Source: Marinihelvus sp942491555 (GTDB lineage Bacteria; Pseudomonadota; Gammaproteobacteria; Xanthomonadales; SZUA-36). Taken from it: a DNA stretch of 64,000 nucleotides. The notes beneath the pieces are model-generated. The model was not told the DNA's origin, searched no databases, and worked only from the letters and a program-made list of their open reading frames with translations. Positions 1-8,490 of the stretch are shown in pieces (position 1 is the stretch's first letter; the number at the start of each line of letters is the position of its first letter). The position numbers were made by a program, and so were the translations under genes. Where the stretch lies: contig CALOBN010000006.1 of the NCBI GenBank assembly GCA_942491555.1, positions 160,202-224,201 of the forward strand, given 5' to 3'.

Positions 1-1254
1 CATGGAACGCTCCAGGGCCTCCAGACCCTGCTCAATCAGGCCCTGGCGACGCCACAAAAAGCCCAGCCGGGCCAGCACTTTGGCGTCGTTCGGTCGCTCG
101 TTGTAGACCGCTGAGTACTCGATCAGGGCCGGATCCCAATCCCGCCGGCGATAGTGATACTCACCGAGGGCGAGTCGTGCGTCCTCACCTGAGGGGTCGA
201 TCTCCAACGCTCGCTCAACGGATTCCAGGCCACGTAATAGTTGTTCCGGTCGGGTATCGTAACCAAACCAGTAAAGACCAAAATCGGCCTCGGCAAGTGA
301 TACCCACGCCGCTTTAAATACCGGATCCAGGGTGGTCGCCTGGGCAAGTAACAGTCGCGCCTGGCGAAAATCCTGCTCCGCCCCGTGGCCTTCCGGCAGT
401 ATCTGGATGCCCTTGAGGTACGCCTCCCACGCGAGCGCGCTCTGTGTCGGAGCGGTCCCCAGGTCGGCCCGCTCCGGCGCGGACAGGGTGATACGCAACT
501 GCTCGGCCACCTCCAGCGCGATCTCCGACTGAACGGCAAGGGCGTTCTCGAAAGGCCGGTCCAGTTGCGCTGACCACACCTGCGTATTGTCAGCGACGCG
601 TATTACCTCCGGAATAACCCGCACCAATGCCTCGCCAACTTCATTGCGCTCCCAGAAAACGTTGCCAAGCAATACGTAATCGGCCCCCATCGCCAACCCG
701 AACTCACTCGGCGTCTGCGTCGAGCCCTTGAAGGCCTTGGCACTGGAGGGCGAAAGCAGCGCCAGCCCCCGAAGACCGGAAAGCCGGCTGCCCAACTCCG
801 CAGTCAGACCGTCGGCGAGAAATGAGTCCGCAGGGGCACCGAGGTTCAAAAAGGCGAGTATCGCCAGGCGCGGGATGGTTTCAGACACTTCGATAAAGGG
901 CGCTTGTGAAGGCAGCGCAGATGGTTCCGACACCGGCTTCCCGGGGCGATCTCCTGAACCCAGCGAGATCAGGGCGAATAATGTACCCGCAACGATCAGG
1001 GTCAGAATCGCCGCCTCGCTCCGCAGGACACGCTGATGGCCGCGCTCCCCATGAAACCAGGCAAGGGTGAGCACCAGTGGCAGGCCCCCGACAAGCAGCA
1101 CGTGCAGGGCCCTCACCCCCGCCATTGGCAGGTTCCAGGGCTCGGCCACCACCTCGGCCACCTGCGCCACGACCCAGGCGGTAGCGACGTAGACCAGGGC
1201 CCACTGGATGAGCTTGCGTTGTCGCAGTTTTTCGAGGGCGGACAATGCGGTCAT
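1..1254 (-). CDS. Membrane-anchored TPR protein with TolB/FlgO-like domain (3' end outside window)
   Basis: The reading frame is open from an ATG at 1254 to the window edge, so the C-terminus is missing. After a short basic N-terminus come two hydrophobic stretches (about residues 15-35 and 45-95), then a domain starting IPRLAILAFLNLG with FLADGLTAELGSRLSGLRGL and YVLLGNVF, the pattern of the TolB_N/FlgO-like module found in CadC-type and adenylate-cyclase-type TPR proteins. The last visible 150 residues are TPRs (for example ALEIDPSGEDARLALGEY). No winged-helix DNA-binding domain precedes the membrane part, so this is probably a signalling or scaffold protein rather than a direct regulator. 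Function unknown. Confidence 0.8.
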   Translation of the reverse strand, partial: MTALSALEKLRQRKLIQWALVYVATAWVVAQVAEVVAEPWNLPMAGVRALHVLLVGGLPLVLTLAWFHGERGHQRVLRSEAAILTLIVAGTLFALISLGSGDRPGKPVSEPSALPSQAPFIEVSETIPRLAILAFLNLGAPADSFLADGLTAELGSRLSGLRGLALLSPSSAKAFKGSTQTPSEFGLAMGADYVLLGNVFWERNEVGEALVRVIPEVIRVADNTQVWSAQLDRPFENALAVQSEIALEVAEQLRITLSAPERADLGTAPTQSALAWEAYLKGIQILPEGHGAEQDFRQARLLLAQATTLDPVFKAAWVSLAEADFGLYWFGYDTRPEQLLRGLESVERALEIDPSGEDARLALGEYHYRRRDWDPALIEYSAVYNERPNDAKVLARLGFLWRRQGLIEQGLEALERSM

Positions 1255-1339
1255 AAAAGTTTCCTGGCCAGTGCCGGAAATATATCAGGCTTTTGTATCC
1301 GGGCCCATCAGCTGACTGGAGATCTATCGCTGGTTCTGG

Positions 1340-1440
1340 CTTTCCCGGTTCAGGTTGTACTTCATGATGCGTCCGTGGCGATCGGTGATATCCCGCTCAA
1401 GGTCAAATACGTCCATGGCCTGGACCCGCATTTGCAAGCG
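1340..1440 (-). pseudogene. C-terminal relic of an aldo/keto reductase
   Basis: Read on the minus strand this stretch encodes MDVFDLERDITDRHGRIMKY followed by NLN, almost the same as the last residues of the intact aldo/keto reductase ending at 3575 (DVFDLERDKSGRHGRIMKYN). No upstream part of that fold is present and the frame runs on past the expected stop. It is best read as the surviving 3' end of a deleted paralogue or a partial duplication. Confidence 0.75.
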
Positions 1441-1596
1441 AAATCGCTTTTGTGCTGGCGGACGAAGAGCCCAGCGGTGATCTTTGGCTATATGAAGCGG
1501 CTAGCGCACGACGACACCCTGGTCTGGCTCCAGCTCATCCACGACGGCAACCAGGAAATCTGGCAGGTTAATTAATGCCCTCGAAAACGCAGACTT

Positions 1597-1776
1597 ATGA
1601 GTCTCGAAAGAGAACTGGCGCTGCAGGTTACTGAGGAACACGAGGCTGGCGTCTCCGTTCCTGACATCACCCGTTGTCACGGCGTGGCTGAGAACAGCAT
1701 CTGTCGATGGAGCGCGCACCATACCTCAGATGCATCGTTTGAGTGCATTCGATCCGTTTTACCCTGCTATCGGTAG
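1597..1776 (+). pseudogene. Possible transposase OrfA fragment (IS3/IS66-like helix-turn-helix)
   Basis: An open stretch of 59 codons reads LALQVTEEHEAGVSVP then DITRCHGVAENSICRW, which resembles the N-terminal helix-turn-helix of IS3 OrfA or IS66 TnpA proteins (arginine or leucine rich start, G-V-S-V-x-x-V-A-R-x-H-G-V-x-x-N-x-x-x-x-W). The rest of the transposase is absent and no terminal inverted repeats were found. With the reductase relic beside it, 1255-1783 is a graveyard of gene remains with no intact gene. Confidence 0.4.
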
Positions 1777-1783
1777 TCTTACC

Positions 1784-3484
1784 CTAGTCCGCGCGCATCG
1801 TCTCATCACTGCGGCCATCCCAGTACAAACCAGTGATGCTGGCTACCCGCCCGGAATCGTCGCGGTTGAAGCGCATGCGAAACCAGTGCACGCCCTCGAT
1901 GGTGAAGACGTCCTTATCCAGCGGTAGCAGCAGACTGTCCGATGACGCGCCCTGCCGGCTGTATATCAACCCTTCCCCGGAACTTCGGATCAGCCGAGGA
2001 CCGAACTGGCCGACGTAGTCATTGAGTAATTCTGAATCCGGTTGGTAGGCCTTCTCCGCCGAAGCGAGTCCGTCCTGCAACCAGGCGAGACGCGGCACGA
2101 TTGCTTCTTCGCGTGCGGGGTCTGCATCCAGCGCGGCCTCATAGTCTTCTACCGCGCCCGCATAATTGTTCATCCGGGTCCGAATGTCAGCACGACTCTC
2201 CAGCCACATCGCTCCCCCAAATCGATCCACGCCCCAATCCGCAATGCGCCCCGCCAGCACAAATTCGCCCTGCTCAACCAGGAAGGACCCAACGCGCTGA
2301 GCTTCATTGCCAGCAATGTCCTCCGGCAAATCGGACAAAATACCCTCAATGGCCTCGAATGCCTCATCCCCCGACAGCTGCGTCACCGCGTGGCGGAGCG
2401 CCTTGCGCGCCTGGAACCCCGGAGCGTCCCAGCGGTAATAGTCCAGGTAACGAAGGGCCCAGTAGGTGTCATCAAAGGCCAGGTCCAGCACGTCCTCGGT
2501 GATCGACAACCCCAGCGAGGTGTTCGTGAAATAGACCAGGCCGTCTTTTGTTCCCGGATAGGCCAGCACGAAGCAGCGGAAGTTGCCGTTGTCACCCCAG
2601 TGCCAGATCGCGGGTTCGCCATCACCCTGCTGAAAGCCCCAGCCCAGGGTCCAGCCCAGGTATTCCCAGGTGCTCTCGTCACCCCAGCCGCCAATGTCCG
2701 ACTGCTGCAACACCATGGCTTCGGCCAGTTCTGCAGGCAGACCTTCACCATCCATAACGGCGATCAGGAAACGCGCATAATCAAGCGCCGTGGTATGCAG
2801 ACTGGCTGCGGCGTTCGCTGATTCAGGCCGCACTTTCTCAGCGGGCTGACCGCCCAGGTCATGCGGACTGGCTGCTTTTTGATCGTAGGCCCCGGTCCAG
2901 ATGAAAGAAGAGGAAGACATGCCCAGCGGCTCGAAGACCTCCTCCCTGGCCAGTTCATTCAGGGTTTTACCCGTGCGTCGTTCGAGCATGGTGGCCAGGT
3001 ACACAAACCCTTCACCGGAGTAGTTCCAGGTGCTGCCCGGGTCATGATTCATTTCAAGAGGTGTGCCGCCCCAGTTGGGCAGCCCGGAGTTGTGGGTCAG
3101 AACCATGCGCGCGGTGATTTCGCGGGCACGCGGATCATGGGCCAACCGTTCGTAACCCGCCTCGTCCCAGAGCGGTTTATCCAGATCCAGCAGCCCGCGC
3201 GCTGCCAGTTTCAGGGTGATGTAAGCGACCACGGGCTTGCTCAGCGAAGCGGCCTCGAACACCGTATCTTCGGTCACCGCCTCTTTGGTATTCCTGTCCT
3301 TGACCCCAAGCGCGTAACTCCAGAGGATCTCGCCTTCTTGGATGCGTGCGATGCTCAAACCAGGAATCTCCGCCTGGCCCATCAGCTCGACAAGCGCCGG
3401 CGGCGGAGGGGTCGGCGTTTGAGCAGCAAGGCCTATGGGCAGTGCCATCATCAAGACGAGGCAAACAGCAGAGATATGATTCAT
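1784..3484 (-). CDS. Secreted beta-lactamase-fold serine hydrolase with C-terminal TPR-like region
   Basis: A 566-residue protein. The start at 3484 is chosen over an upstream one because it gives a clean Sec signal (MNHISAVCLVLMMALPIGLA, cut near AAQ) and an AAAGGA ribosome-binding site. The class C beta-lactamase/esterase family (PF00144) is shown by the SxxK nucleophile motif S80-L-S-K83, the YSG motif in WNYSGEGF, and HWGDNG in the KTG position. The C-terminal third contains a TPR-like helical repeat (YAGAVEDYEAALDADP). Members are periplasmic esterases, D-aminopeptidases or beta-lactamases, and the substrate cannot be told from sequence. It precedes no obvious partner; the reductase upstream ends 90 bases away. 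Confidence 0.88.
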   Translation of the reverse strand: MNHISAVCLVLMMALPIGLAAQTPTPPPPALVELMGQAEIPGLSIARIQEGEILWSYALGVKDRNTKEAVTEDTVFEAASLSKPVVAYITLKLAARGLLDLDKPLWDEAGYERLAHDPRAREITARMVLTHNSGLPNWGGTPLEMNHDPGSTWNYSGEGFVYLATMLERRTGKTLNELAREEVFEPLGMSSSSFIWTGAYDQKAASPHDLGGQPAEKVRPESANAAASLHTTALDYARFLIAVMDGEGLPAELAEAMVLQQSDIGGWGDESTWEYLGWTLGWGFQQGDGEPAIWHWGDNGNFRCFVLAYPGTKDGLVYFTNTSLGLSITEDVLDLAFDDTYWALRYLDYYRWDAPGFQARKALRHAVTQLSGDEAFEAIEGILSDLPEDIAGNEAQRVGSFLVEQGEFVLAGRIADWGVDRFGGAMWLESRADIRTRMNNYAGAVEDYEAALDADPAREEAIVPRLAWLQDGLASAEKAYQPDSELLNDYVGQFGPRLIRSSGEGLIYSRQGASSDSLLLPLDKDVFTIEGVHWFRMRFNRDDSGRVASITGLYWDGRSDETMRAD

Positions 3485-3574
3485 TGGCGGGTGTCCTTTC
3501 AAGTATAAAAAGTATAAATCGCCGTTGTGGACAATCGGCCATGATAAAGGAGTCTTTGCCGTGGCCTGAAGCAA

Positions 3575-4621
3575 TCAGTCCTCGTTGAGGTTGTACTTCA
3601 TAATGCGGCCGTGGCGGCCGGATTTATCCCGCTCCAGGTCGAAGACATCCCCGGGCGGTACGTTCATTTGCTGTTGCACGCGGTTAAGCGCCTCCAGGTC
3701 CTGCTTGCGAAGACTAAAACGGAACAGCTCTGCATAGCGGTGCAAATGGGCCCGGTTACGCGCGCCGATAATGACCGCAGCCACGCGGGGTTGCTCCAGC
3801 ACCCATCGACAGGCCACCGAGGCAAGACTGACGTTGTGATGATCGCCAATCATTCTGAGAGTCTCGAGCAGTGACTGAAACAGATCCCAGCCCCCGGCCT
3901 CTTCAATCACCAGGCGGTATTTCACCAGTGAGCGGTTTTCCAGCAGTGAAACCTCCGCCTGGGTCTCGGTAACCCCAAGCCAGCGATCGCTCAGAAAGCC
4001 CCCGGCGAGCGTGCCGTAACACAACAGGTGCAGCCCATGCCCTGCACAGAGTTCTACCAGGCCTTTTTCGGGCCGGGTATCGAGCAGCGAATACTGAACC
4101 TGGGTGGTGGTCAGGGAAATGCCCGACTCGATAATCTCCCCGGTAACCTGCCGGTTGAAGTTGGTCAGGGACAGGCGGTCAATCTTGCCTGCCTGCCTCA
4201 GGTCCTGCAGCCAGCCCGCCGCTTCCAGGTAGCCGGGAATGTCCGTGTTCCACCAGTGAAACTGCACCATGTCCAGGCGTTCCTGGCGCAGGCGGTGCAG
4301 CGAGCGGTCAATAATGCGTTCCACGTCGCCGCGACGCAGGGTGCCGAGCTGGGCGTAGTCCGGGACATATTTGCTGTGAACCTTCACCGGAAGCGGGTGG
4401 TCGCTGGCGCGGTTTGCCGCGAGAAAGTCCCCGATCAGTGCCTCAACACCGGTGTAGATATCCGCGCAGTCAAAGGTGTCGATACCCAGCTCCGCAAAGG
4501 CACGCATATCCCCCAGGGGATCCTGCAATCCCTGCTCACTGTGTCCCTCGGCAAGCTGCCAGCCGCCCTTGATAACTCGTGATATGGCGTAGTCCGGGTC
4601 GAGGTGGAAACGTTCGATCAT
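3575..4621 (-). CDS. Aldo/keto reductase
   Basis: A 348-residue NADPH-type aldo/keto reductase of the TIM-barrel family. The catalytic tetrad is visible: Asp and Tyr in FDCADIYTG, Lys in VHSKYV and His in VQFHWW. The C-terminal cofactor region contains VIIGARNRAHLHRY. The ATG at 4621 overlaps the stop of the upstream gene as ATGA, which favours it over a GTG nine bases earlier and indicates translational coupling. Cytoplasmic; substrate unknown. A decayed copy of its last exon-like 30 residues lies at 1340-1440. Confidence 0.9.
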   Translation of the reverse strand: MIERFHLDPDYAISRVIKGGWQLAEGHSEQGLQDPLGDMRAFAELGIDTFDCADIYTGVEALIGDFLAANRASDHPLPVKVHSKYVPDYAQLGTLRRGDVERIIDRSLHRLRQERLDMVQFHWWNTDIPGYLEAAGWLQDLRQAGKIDRLSLTNFNRQVTGEIIESGISLTTTQVQYSLLDTRPEKGLVELCAGHGLHLLCYGTLAGGFLSDRWLGVTETQAEVSLLENRSLVKYRLVIEEAGGWDLFQSLLETLRMIGDHHNVSLASVACRWVLEQPRVAAVIIGARNRAHLHRYAELFRFSLRKQDLEALNRVQQQMNVPPGDVFDLERDKSGRHGRIMKYNLNED

Positions 4622-4971
4622 TCTTTCCACGGATTATCGTCGGGCAAAGGTTCAATGGTGGTTTCATCACGGTTCACCACCTGTTTACCAATGCGACTGA
4701 TGCGGAACCGGCCGCCACAATGCGGGTCCGGGCAGGCGATCACGTGATCGGTGGCCATCCAGTCATATTCATTCAGGGGCCGCTGTTTGGTGGGCAGGAG
4801 CGGCAGCAGTGCCGCCAGGGCGTACATGGAAAACGGCTTGCCGGTCTCGAAATGGAGGTTCTCACCACGAACCTCGAAAGAACTACCCACCTCATGGCGG
4901 CACACGAAGGGACGATCGCCTTCAATGGTCTCCACGCGGAGGTCGTAAAGGGTAAACTGCGGATCATTCAT
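4618..4971 (-). CDS. TIGR04076 family protein
   Basis: A small protein of about 117 residues with the TIGR04076 pattern: an N-terminal beta strand VETIEGDRPFVCRHEVGSSF, the motif MYALAALLPLLPTKQRPL, and YDWMATDHVIACPDPHCGG. The function of this family is not established; the conserved Cys residues suggest metal or redox chemistry. It is translationally coupled to the downstream aldo/keto reductase through an ATGA overlap, so the two are probably one functional unit. An alternative ATG lies 18 bases upstream at 4989; the internal one has AGGT at proper spacing. Confidence 0.75.
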   Translation of the reverse strand: MNDPQFTLYDLRVETIEGDRPFVCRHEVGSSFEVRGENLHFETGKPFSMYALAALLPLLPTKQRPLNEYDWMATDHVIACPDPHCGGRFRISRIGKQVVNRDETTIEPLPDDNPWKE

Positions 4972-5070
4972 GAATCTACCTGCATGCATGTGGTGCCCCC
5001 AATTATGACTCCAAACTCATCGCTGAACACTCACCGCTCCACTCCGCCGCTGACAGCCCGGGTAATAACA

Positions 5071-6840
5071 GTGAAAAAGCAGCTGCTTACGCTGTTCTTG
5101 CTCACCAGCCTGTCCCTGCTGTCTCTATCGACAAATGCCCGTGCCAATAGCGCGGCAGAAGCCGTGGTGGAGAACTACATTTCCGCATGGAAAGCGTTCT
5201 ACCCCAGCCGCGCCTTTGCCTACGGAGACGCGGAAAGCGCTGACGCCTTTGAAAACTTTTCCGGGGAAAAAGTCCCCGGGTGGCTCGAGTTGAATGCCCG
5301 CACCGCCAACCAGGCCCGGACCTTGCTTGACGATGCCGAACTTGACGATCGTGTTCTCGACATAGAAACACGAACCAACCTCCTCGTGCTGCATGGACAG
5401 GCGGTGAATGAGCAGGCCACCTGGCGCGAGGATGAACCACTCACCCGGCAGCCGCAGTGGTACGCGGGACAGGTTTCCCAGGCCCTGACCCACTTGATGG
5501 TCCGTGACCAGCTGTCGGCTGCTGCACGACAACAGGCCCTCGTGACACGGCTCAATGGGGTCGCAGCACTGTGCCAGCTGGGCGCTGAACAGCTCACCGG
5601 GGGCAATGCGCTGCGCACGCAACGCGCCATTCGCACCCTGGCTGGCACGCGGTCGTTCTATGCGGATGACCTCCCTGCCCTGGTTGAACGCTGGAATGAA
5701 GAAACAGAATCGGCATCTGACCCCGCCACGACGCAGGCCATTGGCCATTAACAGGCGGTGGACGCCATCACCGCCCTGGAAGCACGGCTCAACGCCCTGC
5801 TCCCCTCGCTCCCGGAAGACCCGGCCATGGGCGCCGACCTCTACGCCGCCAAACTGGCACGGCGCATTGGCCCGGAGCTGACACCCGACCAGCTTCTCGC
5901 GCGTGCGCTGGAAGAAATGCGCCAGGTGCGGGCGCTCATGGTGGCCGAGTCCTGGCGCTGGTATCAAAACCTTGATTCAGCAGATCCGGCAACCGGCGAA
6001 AACCCGGAACTGTCCAATGAAGAGGTACTGACGCTGGCCCTGGAGGCCATGGAAGCTGCCCGGGTAGACAACCAGGCGGATTTTCTCGCCCAGTTTGAAT
6101 TCCTCACCGCCGCCTCGGAACGCTTCGTGGTGGAAAACGCCATTGCCACGGTGCCCACACCCACCACCTTGTACGTCGCCTTGTCCCCGGCCCATTTCAG
6201 CGGCGCCGCCGTGGGCGGTGTGTACCCCAGCGGCCCCTTTGACCCGCAGGCAGACACGCTGTTTTATATTCCCTCCGTTCCCGACGATGCACCCCAGGAA
6301 GCGCGGGACGGCTTCTATCGTTCCTTCAACGATCACTTCAATGCCATGATCATTTCCCACGAGATGTTCCCGGGGCACTATCTGCAATACAAGGTGGCGG
6401 TCAGTGAAGCACCGCCGATCCGGTCCCTGTTCTCCAATGGTGCCTATACCGAGGGCTGGGGGAGCTTTGTTGAAGAACTTCTGCTGGACGCAGGATGGGC
6501 CGACAACGCGCCCCTGACGCGCCTGGCGCATTTGCGTAAACGACTGGAAAACGCCACCCGCGCCACCGTGAGTGTGCAGGTGCATACCGCCGGGTGGGAT
6601 CGCGAGCAGGTGCTTGAATTTGCCCGGGAAGAAGGACTGCTGGCGCCCCAGTTTGCTGAGAACCTGTGGCAACGCGTGGTGAACTCGCCGCTGCAGATCA
6701 CCACCTATTTTGTCGGCTGGACCCAATTCCAGGAACTCTTTGCGCAGCGCCCGGAAGGCCCGCTGATGCCCTGGGTGGATGGCGTACTTCGAGCGGGCCC
6801 GGTGCCCATGAATTTGCTGCCGCCACTGCTGGCCAAATGA
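5071..6840 (+). pseudogene. DUF885 family peptidase-like gene interrupted by an in-frame TAA
   Basis: From a GTG at 5071 (VKKQLLTLFLLTSLSLLSLS, a Sec signal) the frame runs to a TAA at 5749-5751 and continues in the same frame, without shift, to 6840. Joined, the two parts would make about 589 residues, the normal length of the DUF885 family, including the zinc-peptidase-like motif HEMFPGHYLQ and GAYTEGWGSF in the second half. The simplest reading is a single nonsense mutation in an otherwise well-kept gene. An ATG at 5005 in the same frame would lengthen the N-terminus but lacks a signal peptide at the right place. A separate product from ATG 5758 would lack a signal sequence. An intact paralogue is at 42352-44202. 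Confidence 0.8.
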
Positions 6841-6855
6841 TCCCGGGCTGACTGC

Positions 6856-8163
6856 TTGAAGTCTCCCATCACGCTGTTTCGTGAGCTCGTCGGCCCCGCT
6901 GCGGTTATGGCAGCGGGCACCATGGGCGCAGGGGCCCTGGCCTCTTTTCTGCTGGCCGGTGCCTGGTTTCGCTATGACCTGCTGTGGGTCATTTTGCTGA
7001 TGCTGCCGGTGTTCGTGGTCTCCGCGGACAGCGCATCGCGCATTGGCGCCCTGAACCCCGACCGGGGCATGTTCACCCTGGTGCGGGAGCGCATAAACCC
7101 TTTACTGGCCTGGTTCATCCTGTTGCTGGTCGTCCCGGTGCATTTTCTTGTCACCATGGGACAGCTGTCGGTGATGGTAGCGGCGTTCAAATCCCTGGTT
7201 CCGTGGGACGCCCTTACCCCTCAATCCGGCGCCCTGGGCTGGGATGTGGGATTGAGTATGGGGCTTGCCGCTGCAACGCTCTGGTTGTTGTTCTCCCGGG
7301 GTTATCAGCGCATGGAGCGGGCCATGACCCTGCTCATGGTCCTGATGCTGATCTGTTTCTTTGTGGTGGCACTGCGGGGCCTGGTGGAATGGCGCGCCAT
7401 TCTTGACGGGTTCCTGCCCTCGCTACCGGCTGATTTGCCCATCGCTGACAGCGGGCAGTCTCGTGTGGCGTCGAGTTCCATCATCGCCATGGTCGGTGCG
7501 GCGATCGCTCCGGCGGCATTGCTGGGGCTGCCTTACCTGTGTGCCGATGCCGGCAACGATCGTCATGAGCTGAAGAGTGCCTTGCGCAAGGCGGTGATCA
7601 ACCTGGGCGTTATCTTTGGGGCCTATGCGGTGCTGGTGGTGGTTGCCGGAGGCTATGCACTCTACCCCCTGCCCAACCACGCCAGCCTGGCGGATGTTGG
7701 CGAGGCCTCGGCGGTGTTTCGGGACGCGCTGCCCGGCGTGTTTGCTGCCCTGGGGCCATTGCTGTTCAACATTGGGCTGTTCACCGCAGCGCTCACCACC
7801 ATGGTGGTCGCCGCCCAGGTCACCGTGTATTTCATCCTGGACCAGCTGGGCCTGGATTGGCGTTTCACTGAGCAAAACAGGCGCTTTACCGTGCTCCTGT
7901 CGGTCTTTGTGCTCGGCGCAGCAGCGCTGGCACCCCTATGGGACTTTCCCGCGCTGCTCAAGGTCATCCTGCTGATGGGCATCAACGTCGTGGTGATCCC
8001 CGTGGTCTACCTGGTGGTCATTGTGCTGTGCAACAGCAAAGCGGTGATGAGCGGGGTTAGAACCGAGCCCTGGCGCAACGCGATTCTGCTTATCGGTCTG
8101 CTGGCTTCCCTGACGCTGGCTGTGATCAAGGCACCGGGGTATTTTCAGATTCTTGTGGGATGA
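6856..8163 (+). CDS. NRAMP-like permease lacking the canonical metal-binding motifs
   Basis: A 435-residue integral membrane protein with about eleven transmembrane helices, starting at a TTG 15 bases after the DUF885 stop. The N-terminus (GPAAVMAAGTMGAG, then FRYDLLWVILL) aligns with TM1-TM2 of the NRAMP/MntH divalent metal transporters, and IAPAALLGLPYL occupies the TM6 position. However the DPGN metal-binding motif of TM1 is replaced by GAGA and the MPH of TM6 by APA, so metal transport by the usual mechanism is unlikely. It may belong to a divergent NRAMP-related clade with another cation or small-molecule substrate. Confidence 0.75.
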   Translation: MKSPITLFRELVGPAAVMAAGTMGAGALASFLLAGAWFRYDLLWVILLMLPVFVVSADSASRIGALNPDRGMFTLVRERINPLLAWFILLLVVPVHFLVTMGQLSVMVAAFKSLVPWDALTPQSGALGWDVGLSMGLAAATLWLLFSRGYQRMERAMTLLMVLMLICFFVVALRGLVEWRAILDGFLPSLPADLPIADSGQSRVASSSIIAMVGAAIAPAALLGLPYLCADAGNDRHELKSALRKAVINLGVIFGAYAVLVVVAGGYALYPLPNHASLADVGEASAVFRDALPGVFAALGPLLFNIGLFTAALTTMVVAAQVTVYFILDQLGLDWRFTEQNRRFTVLLSVFVLGAAALAPLWDFPALLKVILLMGINVVVIPVVYLVVIVLCNSKAVMSGVRTEPWRNAILLIGLLASLTLAVIKAPGYFQILVG

Positions 8164-8490
8164 GTGTAAATACCGTTGAAAATGCCCAGGCAAGGAGTGC
8201 ACTCCCGGCCAAAATCCCCACAGGCAGGTAATGCCACACAGAGCAGCGGCCCAGGGAAGATCACGGCGCGAGGTTTGGAACGAGAGGCACAGCCCTGTGA
8301 TGAGAAGAGGAACGAGCAGCTACATCCAAACCGGCTCGACCGGATCAGCGAGCGGCATTGTGCCGCTCTGCATGTGCTGCAACAGATCGCCCGGCTGAGC
8401 CAGCTTGTTGAGATCAACGCCCGGCGCCGGTGTCGCTCTAAACTCGACTCGCTGAGGTGAACCCGTATCGACGGGCCGCGAGCCCACAGG
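8164..8490 (+). other. Intergenic stretch with no convincing gene
   Basis: Between the NRAMP-like gene and the convergent amidohydrolase no frame has both a plausible start and family similarity. One minus-strand frame around 8340-8460 reads VDLNKLAQPGDLLQHMQSG and ends in a stop, which looks like the C-terminus of a lost gene, and another frame shows one hydrophobic segment, but neither can be assigned. Confidence 0.4.

Noticed and set aside
1036..1575. Plus-strand frame of 179 codons
   Set aside because: Half of it is antisense to the TPR protein gene and the rest antisense to the reductase relic.
4579..5070. Upstream extension of the broken DUF885 gene
   Set aside because: It overlaps the TIGR04076 gene in antisense and would bury the signal peptide inside the protein.
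8176..8460. Plus-strand frame of 94 codons
   Set aside because: Highly charged, low-information sequence without start signals, in a region of apparent gene remains.
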